Assembly: GCF_003339815.1 (NCBI RefSeq)
Contig: NZ_PPTT01000001.1
Coordinates: forward strand, 1-64,000
Origin: Eggerthella sinensis
GTDB taxonomy: Bacteria > Actinomycetota > Coriobacteriia > Coriobacteriales > Eggerthellaceae
DNA: 64,000 nucleotides
Reading direction: 5' to 3'
Shown: positions 9,131-16,852 of the stretch, in pieces
Position numbering within the stretch: the stretch's first letter is position 1
Layout: each line of letters opens with the position of its first letter
Notes under the pieces: generated by a model
Databases searched by the model: none
The model's input: the letters and a program-made list of their open reading frames with translations, nothing else
What the model was told of the DNA's origin: nothing
Translations under genes and position numbers: made by a program

Positions 9131-9798
9131 TCCATCTCCTCTTTCTTGGTCGCCCGCACCTCGGCGGTCGAGCGAAATCCTACTTCCAACAGGTTCGACA
9201 CGGCGCCGTCCTTCGATTCGGCGGGCCGCGCGTCGTCCGGCGGCTTGATGAACAGGTTGGGCACCGTTGCGGCCGGGTCGGGCAACGGCGCGATGGCGGC
9301 GCGCTCGCCCTTCTTCGCCATCTCGTCGGCCGGGCCGAAGTCGAGGGCGCGGGCCGGGCACGCCTCCACGCACACCGGCTTCTCGCCGGCGGTCACGCGG
9401 TCGACGCAGCCGTCGCACTTCACCGAGTGGCCCTTGTCGCGATCCACGCGCGGCGCGCTGTACGGGCACGACAGGTGGCAGTACCCGCAGCCGATGCAGT
9501 GGCGTTCGTTGACGCTGACCAGGCCCGTTTCAGGGTCTTTGTGCATGGCCTCCGTCGGGCACACCTGCACGCACACCGGGTTGTCGCAGTGGTTGCACGC
9601 GATGGACACGTTGTACGCAAAGCACGTGGTTTCGAACGTGCCGTCGCGCTCGTTGCGCTTCGTTTCGCCGCCTGCGTACTCGTACACGCGGCGATACATC
9701 GTGCCCACGTCGAGGTCGTATGCGTCCTTGCAGGCGAACAAGCAGGTCTTGCAGCCCGAACAACGCGTTCCATCGAAGAAAAAAGCCTGCTGAGACAT
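9127..9798 (-). CDS. DmsB-like ferredoxin subunit with four [4Fe-4S] clusters (second copy)
   Basis: A 223-aa electron-transfer subunit with four Cys groups: CSGCKTCLFACKD, CNHCDNPVCVQVCP, CIGCGYCHLSCPY and CDGCV...CVEACP. This is the DmsB/PsrB pattern that wires a molybdoenzyme to its membrane anchor. It is a close paralogue of the ferredoxin at 10069 and shares the MSQ-AF-FDGTRC-GCKTC opening and FGPADEMAKKGERA-type tail. ATG 9798 follows AGGAGG. It heads a ferredoxin-chaperone-DmsC subcluster, cut off from dmsAB-like genes by the terminator at 10034, so it may have its own transcript or rely on read-through. Confidence 0.85.
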   Translation of the reverse strand: MSQQAFFFDGTRCSGCKTCLFACKDAYDLDVGTMYRRVYEYAGGETKRNERDGTFETTCFAYNVSIACNHCDNPVCVQVCPTEAMHKDPETGLVSVNERHCIGCGYCHLSCPYSAPRVDRDKGHSVKCDGCVDRVTAGEKPVCVEACPARALDFGPADEMAKKGERAAIAPLPDPAATVPNLFIKPPDDARPAESKDGAVSNLLEVGFRSTAEVRATKKEEME

Positions 9799-9908
9799 AC
9801 GACGACCCTCCTCTCGCCAACACGGATCGCAAACTATCGGGATTATTCTAGCGTACCAGGGCAGAGTAGAAGCTGGGGCGCTCCCCCTACTTTTGAGTCC
9901 TCTTTCTT

Positions 9909-10035
9909 TTGCGCCGCGTGGCTGACGGCGGGCTGGGGGGATGGCGCGGCGCAATGGGGAGACTTGCGGGTTGCTCGGTTGCGCCGCGACAGCAGAAACC
10001 GTGCGCGCGACCCCCGCGCGGCGCATGGGGGAGAG
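9909..10035. repeat. Two tandem stem-loops sharing GCGCCGCG arms
   Basis: Two adjacent segments of similar design lie at about 9909-9963 and 9979-10035. Each starts with TTGCGCCGCG and ends with CGCGGCGC followed by a G-rich run (arms at 9911-9918/9945-9952 and 9981-9988/10017-10024). The loops differ in sequence. They lie in the gap between the two ferredoxin genes and look like a diverged direct duplication of a structured element. Confidence 0.5.
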
Positions 10036-10065
10036 AAGAAAAGGGGCCGCTTTCGCGGCCCCTTT
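10034..10065 (-). terminator. Rho-independent terminator after the dmsAB-like pair
   Basis: Perfect 11-bp arms (10040-10050 and 10055-10065) with a 4-nt loop. On the minus strand the stem ends in a T-rich tail (TTTCTTCTC). It starts 4 bp beyond the stop codon of the ferredoxin gene at 10069, so most transcription from the catalytic gene should stop here. Confidence 0.75.
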
Positions 10066-10068
10066 GGT

Positions 10069-10683
10069 TTATGCGACCTCGAGCGGGTTGGCTACCTCTA
10101 CCGTGCCTGCGGGTTGAGCGTCGGCGGACGCCTTGATGAACAGGTTCGGCGTGGTTTCCGATGCGTCGGGCAGCGGCGCGATGTTGGCGCGCTCGCCCAG
10201 CTTCGCCATCTCCTCGGCAGTGCCGAAGTCAAGCGCGCGGGCCGGGCAGGCCTCCACGCACACCGGCTTCTCGCCGGCGGCCACGCGGTCGGCGCAACCG
10301 TTGCAACGCACAGCCTTCTTCTTCTCCTCGTCCACCTTCGGCGCGCTGTACGGGCACACGATGGCGCACGTGCCGCAGCCGATGCACTTCTCCTCGTCAA
10401 TGGACATGAGGCCGGTGTCCGCGTCCTTGACGATGGCGCTCTGCGGGCACTTCTCGAAGCAGATGGGGCTATCGCAGTGGTTGCAGGCAACCGAGACGGG
10501 ATAGCTCACGCACGTCGTGGTGACAATGCCGTCGGCGTCGCGGGTCGTGTCGCCCATGGTGGCCTCGAGCACGCGGCGGTAGGTCATGCCGACGTTCAGA
10601 TCGTTGTAGTCTTTGCACGACATCTCGCAGGTTTTGCAACCGGTGCAGCGCGTGCCGTCAAAGTAGAATGCATATTGAGACAT
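10069..10683 (-). CDS. DmsB-like ferredoxin subunit with four [4Fe-4S] clusters
   Basis: A 204-aa iron-sulfur subunit. Cys groups: CTGCKTCEMSCKD, CNHCDSPICFEKCP, CIGCGTCAIVCPY and CNGCAD...CVEACP. It should shuttle electrons between the membrane anchor and the Mo catalytic subunit encoded 30 bp upstream. It has no signal peptide, as usual for DmsB proteins, which are exported bound to the Tat-bearing catalytic subunit. ATG 10683 is preceded by AAGGAAGGG. Confidence 0.88.
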   Translation of the reverse strand: MSQYAFYFDGTRCTGCKTCEMSCKDYNDLNVGMTYRRVLEATMGDTTRDADGIVTTTCVSYPVSVACNHCDSPICFEKCPQSAIVKDADTGLMSIDEEKCIGCGTCAIVCPYSAPKVDEEKKKAVRCNGCADRVAAGEKPVCVEACPARALDFGTAEEMAKLGERANIAPLPDASETTPNLFIKASADAQPAGTVEVANPLEVA

Positions 10684-10713
10684 GTGGTTTCACCCTTCCT
10701 TAAAGCTCGCTGC

Positions 10714-13140
10714 TTACGCCTTCGCTACCTGGCAGATGTTGCTGTGCTGAGGATTGCCCTTAGCCAGCGGGGACGGACGATGGGTGGTCAGCGTGTTGAT
10801 GCAGCCGCCCTTGTCAACGCGATCGCCGCTCATGTCGGCGTCGTGCCATGCGCCCTGCGAGATGCACACCGTGCCGGGAACCACGCGCGGCGTCACCTTC
10901 GCCAGCAGCTCGATTTCACCGAACGCGTTCTTCACGCGAATCTTGTCGCCCTGCTTGATGCCGCGCTCCTTCGCGTCGGCCGGGTTGATCCAGGCCTCCT
11001 GCGGGTTGACTTCCTTGAGCAGTTCGATGCCGCCCCAGGAAGAGTGCGTACGGCCGCGGTAGTGGAAGCCGCTGCAGCGCAGAGGATACTCGTCGGTGGG
11101 AACGTCGGTCTCGGTGAAGCCGTGCGTGTACACGGGGATGGGCGAAATGAGGTCTTCCTCACCCAACTCCCAGGTTTCCGCGATGCCGGCCAGCGTCTCC
11201 GAGTAAATCTCGATCTTGCCGGAGGGGGTGTCAAGCGGGTTGGCCGTCGGGTCGGCGCGGAACGCCTCGAACGCGATGGTGGCACCCTTGGGGTTCTTGC
11301 GGGTGTAGACGCCCATCTCCATGGCCTCGTCGTACGTGGGCAGCTCGGTGTCCTTCTCGCGCGACTTCTCGTAGAGCTCCTTGATCCAGTCTTCCTGCGT
11401 CTTGCCCTCGGTGAACGCGTCCTTCACGCCCATCTTGTCGGCGATGAGGGTGAGCGAATCGTAGAGGGTCTTGCGCTCGAACTTCGGCGTGGTGCACGGC
11501 TGGCCGCTGATCATGTAGGCGTTGTCGCCGCCGGTGCCGATCTGCGACACCTGCTCGAAACGGAACAGGTCGGGCAGCAGGATGTCGGCGTACTTCGCGG
11601 AGTCGGTCATGGCCGTTTCCCACACCACGATGAACTCGCACTTGCTCTCGTCGGCAAGGATATCGTGCGCGTAGTTGATGTCGCCGTGCTGGTTCGTCAG
11701 GCAGTTGCCGGCGTAGTTCAGCATGCACTTGATGTTCTGGTTGAGCTTGTCGGCACCCGTGATGGCGGAGTTGAGAGCCGTCATCTCCGTGCCGTGGTCG
11801 ATGGCCTCGGTGAACAGGAACACGGGGATCTTCGTCTTGATGGGGCTATCGCCGGCCGGCAGGGACTGCAGGCTGATGGAGTACGAACCCTCACGGCAGC
11901 CGTTGCTCGTGCCCGGCAGACCAACCTGGCCGGTCAGAAGCGGCAGCATCATGATGGACCAGCAGTTCAGCTCGCCGTTGCTGCGGCGCTGCGGGCCCCA
12001 GCCCTGCACGACGTACAGCGGCTTGGCGGCGCCGATTTCCTGCGCCAGCTCCTTGATGCGGTCGGCGGAGATGCCGCAGATGGGGGCGGCCCACTCGGGG
12101 GTCTTCTCCACCATGTCGTAGCCGGTGCCCATGATGTAGTCCTTGTAGGACTTGTTCTGGCCCTTGGCGGACTCGGGCATGGTGTCCTCGTCGTAGCCGA
12201 TGCAGTAGGTGTCCAGGAACTCCTTGTCCACCAGGTCGTTCGCGATGAGCTCGTGCGCGATGGCGGAGCACAGCGCGGCGTCGGTGCCGGGGTTGATGGG
12301 CTGCCACTCGGCGGAGCGGCCCATGACGGAGTCGTTCATACGGGGGTCGATGTAGATCATCTTGCCCTTGGTGGTCTCGCGCAGGTGCACCCAGTCGTAG
12401 TGCGACACGGCGCCGCCCTGACGGGTCTCGGTCGGGCTCGTGCCGAACGCGAGGATGAGCGCGGCGTCCTCGGCGGCGTTGAGCGTGCTGCCGCTGAAGC
12501 CCGATGCGCCGTAGGTGTGCGGCACGATCATTTCCATCTGCATGGCGCTGTAGTCGCCGTACGATCCCAGGTAACCGCCGAGGCAGTTCATGAAACGCGG
12601 CAGCGAACGCGCCGTGGTGGAGCTCACGCCCGTGGCGTAGGGGATGTAGATGGATTCGTTGCCGTACTCGTCGATGATGCGCTTGAGTTCGCTGGCGATC
12701 GTGTCAACGGCCTCGTCCCACGAAATCTGCTCGAACTTGCCCTCGCCGCGCTTGCCGACGCGCTTCATGGGGTAGTTGATGCGATCGGGGTTGGCGAGCC
12801 AACGGCGGTAGGTACGGCCGCGAAGGCAGGCGCGCGGCTGAATCTCATCGAAGCCCGCGTCCTTGCTCGTGTAGGTTTCCACCCAGGCGACTTCGTCGTC
12901 CTGCACGTGGAACTTCAGGCTGCAACGGCCGGGGCAGTTGATGGCGCAGTGACCCCACGTCGTAGTCTCTTCGACCGCCTGCTTCGCGGCGTCGCCGCCC
13001 TTGCTCTCGGTACCGCTCGGCGAACATCCGAACAACGACACGGCACCCGTGCCCATAGCGGCCGCACCCAGGCCGGCCAGCGCCGAGCCCTTCATGAACG
13101 TGCGGCGAGACACCTGTGCGTTCTCCAACGTTTTCGTCAT
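10714..13140 (-). CDS. DMSO-reductase-family molybdopterin catalytic subunit, Tat-exported
   Basis: An 808-aa Mo-bisPGD oxidoreductase. The Tat signal is SRRTFMK (residues 11-17) followed by a hydrophobic stretch and Cys39. A [4Fe-4S] site is formed by Cys65, Cys69, Cys73 and Cys105 (CAINCPGRC then RACLRG), with the C-x3-C-x3-C spacing of DmsA. Other typical segments are IYIDPRMND, the WQPINPGTDAALCSAIAHEL pterin-binding stretch and the C-terminal molydop-binding domain. The DmsB, TorD and DmsC partners lie downstream. Length and motifs fit S- or N-oxide reductases, but the physiological acceptor cannot be assigned. The start is the ATG after GAGGGAGGG; an upstream in-frame start at 13221 would add residues before the Tat signal. 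Confidence 0.88.
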   Translation of the reverse strand: MTKTLENAQVSRRTFMKGSALAGLGAAAMGTGAVSLFGCSPSGTESKGGDAAKQAVEETTTWGHCAINCPGRCSLKFHVQDDEVAWVETYTSKDAGFDEIQPRACLRGRTYRRWLANPDRINYPMKRVGKRGEGKFEQISWDEAVDTIASELKRIIDEYGNESIYIPYATGVSSTTARSLPRFMNCLGGYLGSYGDYSAMQMEMIVPHTYGASGFSGSTLNAAEDAALILAFGTSPTETRQGGAVSHYDWVHLRETTKGKMIYIDPRMNDSVMGRSAEWQPINPGTDAALCSAIAHELIANDLVDKEFLDTYCIGYDEDTMPESAKGQNKSYKDYIMGTGYDMVEKTPEWAAPICGISADRIKELAQEIGAAKPLYVVQGWGPQRRSNGELNCWSIMMLPLLTGQVGLPGTSNGCREGSYSISLQSLPAGDSPIKTKIPVFLFTEAIDHGTEMTALNSAITGADKLNQNIKCMLNYAGNCLTNQHGDINYAHDILADESKCEFIVVWETAMTDSAKYADILLPDLFRFEQVSQIGTGGDNAYMISGQPCTTPKFERKTLYDSLTLIADKMGVKDAFTEGKTQEDWIKELYEKSREKDTELPTYDEAMEMGVYTRKNPKGATIAFEAFRADPTANPLDTPSGKIEIYSETLAGIAETWELGEEDLISPIPVYTHGFTETDVPTDEYPLRCSGFHYRGRTHSSWGGIELLKEVNPQEAWINPADAKERGIKQGDKIRVKNAFGEIELLAKVTPRVVPGTVCISQGAWHDADMSGDRVDKGGCINTLTTHRPSPLAKGNPQHSNICQVAKA

Positions 13141-13262
13141 GGTCCCTCCCTCTTTCACTCTCTCGTCCTGTGATCCGCTTCCCAGGCGGAACAGCTCGCA
13201 TTGTTGCACGCAGGGCGTCACCCGTTGTCACATAAAATATGCGAACTTAGAGTTTTGCCTGG

Positions 13263-13320
13263 TCACAAGTGAGCACTTTGGTAACGCGTCGCACGGTACC
13301 CCCGGCTTTACCGCTATACT
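13263..13320. promoter_or_regulatory. Divergent regulatory region: TCACAAGTGA palindrome and a -10 box
   Basis: The 227-bp gap between the catalytic gene (minus) and the LuxR regulator (plus) holds the palindrome TCACAAGTGA at 13263-13272 and a TATACT -10-like box at 13315-13320 for the plus strand, without a convincing -35. The palindrome is a candidate operator for control of both genes. Confidence 0.35.
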
Positions 13321-13367
13321 GATGCGAATGAAATCATGAGTTGGCAACGTCGTGCCGGGGGGGATTC

Positions 13368-14954
13368 TTGAACGCAGCCACCGTAGCTTACATCCTGAAA
13401 CCGAACATCACGTCGCTCGGCTACGGCTTGTTTCTGGCCATCAACGCCGCGGGCGTCTGGGGCGGCGTGTTCCCCTTCCTGCCGCTGGAATTCCAGACCA
13501 CCGAAATCGTGTTCTGGTTCTTCCTCGCGCAGTCGCTCGTGTTCTCGTTCAGCTACTTCGCGAGCGCGCTCGGGTCGTACTTCTTTCCCGGACCCACGCG
13601 CACGTTCATCGTGCGGCTGGCCACCATGCCGTACCTCTTGGGATGGTGCTGCCTCATCGCGGCCATCTACCTGGACGACGTCGCGCTGCCGCTCGTCATC
13701 GTGGGCGGCGGATTGCTGGGACTGGGATCGGCCGGCTTCTACATGCTGTGGCAACGACTGTTCGCAAGCCAGGATTCCGACACGGGCAACCGCGACCTCA
13801 TCCTGGGCACCGTGTACGCGGCGGTGCTGTACTTCTCGCTGTACCTTATTCCCCAAGCGGTGACGGCGTTCCTCATCCCGCTCGTGTTCCTGCCGCTGTT
13901 CGGGTTGACCATCGTGCTGAAGAGCCGCGAGATCGACCTCGACCAGCCGATGTTCCAGGACGTGCCGCGCGACCATCCGCACGTGTACCGCAGCGTGATC
14001 AACGATTACTGGCGCAGCGCGCTGTGCGTGGGGGCGCTCGGGTTCTGCACGGGCATCATGCGCTCGCTGGCCATCGGCGAGCCGTCGGTGGGGTCGCTCG
14101 TGAACGTGCTGTCGATGGGCGGCTCGCTGACCGCGGCCGCGGTGGTGCTCGTGCTGTGGCAGTTCAAGAACCTCAGCGTGAACGTGGTGGCGGCGTACCG
14201 CATCTTCTTCCCCTTCGTCATCACGTCGTTTCTGCTGCTGCCGTTTCTGCCCGAGGAGTACGCGCGCTGGCTGGCCGGCGCCCTGTACGCCGTGTACAGC
14301 GTGGCCATCATGCTCATGATGATCCAGTGCGCGCAGGGCTCGCGCGACCGCGGCATCAACCCCGTGTTCATCTATGCGTTCTTCGGATGCATCGTGTACG
14401 CGCTGCACGACGTGGGCTTCATCGGCGGCACGTTCGCCGAACAGACGCGCATCATGGGCATCGCGCCGTTGGCGGTGGTGGCGCTTGTGGCCGTGTACCT
14501 GCTGGGACTCATGTACTTCATCGGGCAGGGAGGGTTCCGCCGCATCTTCAAGCACGACAACGGCGCCGCATCCAGCATCGAACTCGTGGCGCTGCGCGCG
14601 CACGCCTCCGAGAAGAAGCCGGCTGTCGAGCCCGCGCCGAGCGAGGTGGATACGCGGAAGGCGGCCGGGCGGGCGAACCGCAAGCCGCGGCGCGAGGAGC
14701 GCGTGTACCTCGACCGCATCTCGAAGCAGGCCGCGCTGTTGCAGCAGCACTACCGCCTGAGCGAGCGCGAGACCGAGGTCATGGAGCTCATCGCGCGCGG
14801 CAACACCGTGGCGCGCATCGCCGAGGACCTCGTGGTGACCGAGAACACCATCCGCACGCACTCGAAGCGCATCTACGCGAAGCTGGACATCCACAAAAAG
14901 CAGGAACTGCTCGACCTCATCGAGTCGTTCGACCCGAACGACTTGCAGGAGTGA
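13368..14954 (+). CDS. Membrane-spanning LuxR-family regulator of the DMSO-reductase-like cluster
   Basis: A 528-aa protein with about twelve hydrophobic segments over residues 10-400, then a linker and a LuxR helix-turn-helix (LSERETEVMELIARGNTVAR, ending KLDIHKKQELLDLIESF). It is transcribed divergently from the molybdoenzyme gene, the usual place for its regulator. There is no ATG near the N-terminus. The best start is TTG 13368, 4 nt after a run of seven G and one A (GGGGGGGA, 13356-13364 region); TTG 13341 is also open but has no ribosome binding site. Confidence 0.8.
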   Translation: MNAATVAYILKPNITSLGYGLFLAINAAGVWGGVFPFLPLEFQTTEIVFWFFLAQSLVFSFSYFASALGSYFFPGPTRTFIVRLATMPYLLGWCCLIAAIYLDDVALPLVIVGGGLLGLGSAGFYMLWQRLFASQDSDTGNRDLILGTVYAAVLYFSLYLIPQAVTAFLIPLVFLPLFGLTIVLKSREIDLDQPMFQDVPRDHPHVYRSVINDYWRSALCVGALGFCTGIMRSLAIGEPSVGSLVNVLSMGGSLTAAAVVLVLWQFKNLSVNVVAAYRIFFPFVITSFLLLPFLPEEYARWLAGALYAVYSVAIMLMMIQCAQGSRDRGINPVFIYAFFGCIVYALHDVGFIGGTFAEQTRIMGIAPLAVVALVAVYLLGLMYFIGQGGFRRIFKHDNGAASSIELVALRAHASEKKPAVEPAPSEVDTRKAAGRANRKPRREERVYLDRISKQAALLQQHYRLSERETEVMELIARGNTVARIAEDLVVTENTIRTHSKRIYAKLDIHKKQELLDLIESFDPNDLQE

Positions 14955-14982
14955 TACAGCGCGCGAACAAGGCCCTCGTCGC

Positions 14983-15010
14983 TTGCGGATTCTCGGGCGT
15001 TTCGTATAAT
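14983..15010 (+). promoter_or_regulatory. Strong sigma70-type promoter facing the small-peptide gene
   Basis: TTGCGG at 14983-14988, 16 bp, then a perfect TATAAT at 15005-15010. Initiation would be near 15017. No plausible protein gene lies downstream on the plus strand; the transcript runs antisense into the 3' end of the 41-aa gene at 15075-15200. Confidence 0.55.
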
Positions 15011-15016
15011 ATAGGG

Positions 15017-15120
15017 CGAGCCGCAGGGAGCTCCTAACTCCCCACGGCTCTCGGATCGCTTCGGCGGTTTGGGTTTACTTGGAGCGCTCCTTTCCCCTTC
15101 GGGATTGGAGCGCGTCTCTT
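15017..15120 (+). ncRNA. Candidate antisense RNA (possible type I antitoxin)
   Basis: Predicted from the promoter at 14983-15010. The 5' part can fold into a long stem (GAGCCG and GGGAG paired with CTCCC and CGGCTC, 15019-15051), typical of stable regulatory RNAs. A second stem, GCGCTCC/GGAGCGC at 15084-15090 and 15107-15113 with an inner CCC/GGG pair, is followed by GTCTCTT and could be the terminator. The RNA would be about 104 nt. It would be complementary to the last 46 nt of the peptide gene and its 3' untranslated region. No transcript evidence is available. Confidence 0.4.
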
Positions 15121-15200
15121 ATCATCAGAGCGAACTCGACGATCCGAGTCACCAGCTTCACGAGCAGTTCGGCCAATGCAAGCAAATCCAAAACGGTCAT
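15075..15200 (-). CDS. 41-aa TisB-like amphipathic peptide (candidate type I toxin)
   Basis: A small gene supported by an excellent ribosome binding site, GGAGGTGA, 5-6 nt before the ATG. The peptide begins MTVLDLLALAELLVK and continues as one predicted helix to about residue 31, with regularly spaced charges (D5, E11, K15, R19, E22, R28), then a basic tail (SRRGKERSK). The layout recalls the membrane-active type I toxin TisB (hydrophobic helix of about 29 aa, Asp at residue 5, Lys further on), by my own comparison. A strong opposing promoter lies beyond its 3' end. Toxicity is inference; a small membrane-associated peptide of another kind is the alternative. Confidence 0.5.
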   Translation of the reverse strand: MTVLDLLALAELLVKLVTRIVEFALMIRDALQSRRGKERSK

Positions 15201-15205
15201 GGTCT

Positions 15206-15229
15206 TCACCTCCATCCATCTAGAATCAT
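15206..15229 (-). other. Seven-codon leader ORF overlapping the toxin ribosome binding site
   Basis: An ATG at 15229 opens a short frame (MILDGWR) whose TGA stop lies inside the GGAGGTGA ribosome binding site of the 41-aa gene. Such leader ORFs couple or gate translation of several type I toxins. It is also the end of a longer open frame, so it could be chance. Confidence 0.3.
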
Positions 15230-15272
15230 GAGAGGGAGAGGCACCAAGCCGCCTGGCGTATCCGTACCTATG

Positions 15273-15300
15273 AGTATAACGAGCCGACCTAGCACTTCGA
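15273..15300 (-). promoter_or_regulatory. Candidate promoter of the small-peptide gene
   Basis: On the minus strand, TATACT (plus 15273-15278) lies 16 bp after TCGAAG (plus 15295-15300). Transcription would begin near 15266 and give a leader of about 65 nt before the ATG at 15200. Confidence 0.35.
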
Positions 15301-15394
15301 TGGCGTGCGTCACCATGGAAGACCGTCTCGAACGTGCGCATTTCCAACGTCGTTTCCACGCGAATCCCACGCGGCGCGCATCCGCGTCCAGCAC

Positions 15395-15440
15395 GGTTCC
15401 AGCGCGCCTCGCATGCGGTTCCAGCGCGATTCCAGCACCG
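15395..15440. repeat. Short direct repeat GGTTCCAGCGCG
   Basis: GGTTCCAGCGCG occurs at 15395-15406 and again at 15417-15428, followed by a partial ATTCCAGCAC at about 15431. It lies in the otherwise gene-free 15230-15465 stretch, where I see no coding frame with a ribosome binding site. Confidence 0.4.
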
Positions 15441-15465
15441 CCAAGCGCCGCGCGCCAAGCACATG

Positions 15466-15500
15466 AAAAAGCCGCCGGCACCTGTTGGGGTACCGGCGGC
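15466..15500 (-). terminator. Rho-independent terminator of the orphan DmsC gene
   Basis: A 12-bp stem (15471-15482 with 15489-15500, one mismatch) is followed on the minus strand by TTTTT. It lies 27 bp past the stop of the anchor gene at 15528. Confidence 0.8.
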
Positions 15501-15527
15501 TCAAGCGCGGTCGAGGGCGAGCCTCGG

Positions 15528-16475
15528 TTAGAACTGCAGTGCGTAGAACATCATGCGGGCCACGAAAATGCCGATGAGCACGGCCGCGTTGCCGGCCACG
15601 AGCAGCGGCACCGCCGAGCGGATGCCCACGGGCGCGTCGATGTCCACGTCCTCGCGGTCGCGCAGCGGGATGGCCGCCGCGGCGCCTGCCGTCCTACCGA
15701 GCGCCGCAGCGGTGCGGCCGCCCGGCATCAGCGTGGAGCGCAGCGTGGCCAGCATGGCCACGAAGCCCGCGATGGAGATGATCAGGTACACCCACGAGCC
15801 GGGAAGCACCTCGCCACCGGCGACGTACGCGCTGAACGCCGACTGCGCGAACAGCAGCTGCGCGCTCACCGCGAAGATGGACACGATGGTGCCGACGAGC
15901 GCCACGATAAGCGCCACCGCCGGGAAGCGCGATGCGCGCGCCTCAGGCAGGCCGCCGCCCAAGCCGATCACGAGCGCGCCCAGCGGCACGCCGCCGGCCA
16001 CGGCGAAGCCCATGATGCCCAGCGGCACAAGCGCCGAGTTCCACGTGAGCACGGCCGAGCCCATGTACATGACGCCCATGCTGAGCGCCAGCAGCAGCGA
16101 CGCCACGCCCACCACGCTGGAGAACACCTTGCGCGGGCGCTCGGGCAGGTTGCCCGTCATCGCGATGATCCAGTACACCACGGCCAGGGCCACGAACAGC
16201 ATGCCGGCGATGCCCACGAAGGACAGCGGCGCGATGTCGATGCCTTGGAACAGGCTGAGCGCGTACTGCGGCGATGAGAGGGCCACGAACGATGCGATGT
16301 AACCGACGGCCAGGATGGCCAGCGGCAACAGCGTCCACCGATCGATGCGTTCCAGGTGTTCCTTACTGAAGCGCGTGGTGAGAAACGCCACCGCCAGGCC
16401 GATGAACGCGCCCGATGCCATGGGCACGAGCGTGGTAAACAGAACCATCGGCAGTTGGAGCAATGCGAGATCCAT
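15528..16475 (-). CDS. Orphan DmsC-like membrane anchor
   Basis: A 315-aa polytopic membrane protein with eight or nine helices. Its opening (LLQLPMVLFTTLVPMASGAF) and overall design match DmsC anchors of DMSO-reductase-type complexes. The usual HLG segment is replaced by FVALSSPQYALSLFQGIDIA, with serines and no His, so quinol binding may differ. A loop of about 45 residues near the C-terminus is rich in Ala, Arg and acidic residues. No catalytic or ferredoxin gene is adjacent: a terminator follows and the next gene upstream is on the other strand. It may serve a complex encoded elsewhere, such as the one at 10714. ATG 16475 follows GAGGAGGTGG. Confidence 0.7.
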   Translation of the reverse strand: MDLALLQLPMVLFTTLVPMASGAFIGLAVAFLTTRFSKEHLERIDRWTLLPLAILAVGYIASFVALSSPQYALSLFQGIDIAPLSFVGIAGMLFVALAVVYWIIAMTGNLPERPRKVFSSVVGVASLLLALSMGVMYMGSAVLTWNSALVPLGIMGFAVAGGVPLGALVIGLGGGLPEARASRFPAVALIVALVGTIVSIFAVSAQLLFAQSAFSAYVAGGEVLPGSWVYLIISIAGFVAMLATLRSTLMPGGRTAAALGRTAGAAAAIPLRDREDVDIDAPVGIRSAVPLLVAGNAAVLIGIFVARMMFYALQF

Positions 16476-16491
16476 GATCTGCCACCTCCTC

Positions 16492-16510
16492 AGGGTTCAC
16501 GACGAACCCT
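16492..16510 (-). promoter_or_regulatory. Hairpin directly upstream of the DmsC ribosome binding site
   Basis: In the leader of the orphan anchor gene, perfect 7-bp arms (AGGGTTC and GAACCCT) enclose a 5-nt loop and end 1 nt before the GAGGAGG ribosome binding site. It could affect translation or RNA stability. The rest of the gap to the signal peptidase gene (16476-16852) holds the promoter described next and no gene that I can support. Confidence 0.35.
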
Positions 16511-16729
16511 CTTGCTGGTACGTCAAATGCGACCCTCATCGTACGTTCGCACGACGATGGGCCAGCTGACCCGGCCCGACGTTCAAAGAGGCGTTGCTGC
16601 CTCGTGGCTGCGATGTCACAGGGGACCGCAAGGGCGCGCCGATCCGTCTTTCCGAGATCAACGGCGCATGGCGGCCCGCCAACGACACGGTCGCGTTCTG
16701 TCGGATGCATGACGAAACGCTGTCGCACT

Positions 16730-16757
16730 TTGATCAACCTACATACCTATGTATAAC
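16730..16757 (+). promoter_or_regulatory. Candidate promoter and operator of the surface operon
   Basis: TTGATC at 16730-16735, 16 bp, then TATAAC at 16752-16757. A 14-bp palindrome, TACATA-CC-TATGTA (16740-16753), fills the spacer and overlaps the -10 box, where a bound protein would block RNA polymerase. The leader to the ATG at 16853 would be about 90 nt. Confidence 0.45.
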
Positions 16758-16852
16758 CGTCGCGTTCTCAACGTCGTCGCCCGCGCGCGGGCTGGTAGGG
16801 TATCCGCCATCTTTTCGCATGCAAGCGCGCTTCCCTCTCGAACGGAACATCG

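Noticed and set aside
9427-13173. A 1248-codon open frame on the plus strand
   Set aside because: It is antisense to the molybdoenzyme and ferredoxin genes, which carry clear Cys motifs. It crosses a terminator and has no ribosome binding site.
15019-15051. tRNA or riboswitch suggested by the long stem
   Set aside because: The fold is one extended hairpin without cloverleaf arms or a T-loop sequence. It fits better as part of the candidate antisense RNA or as a terminator.
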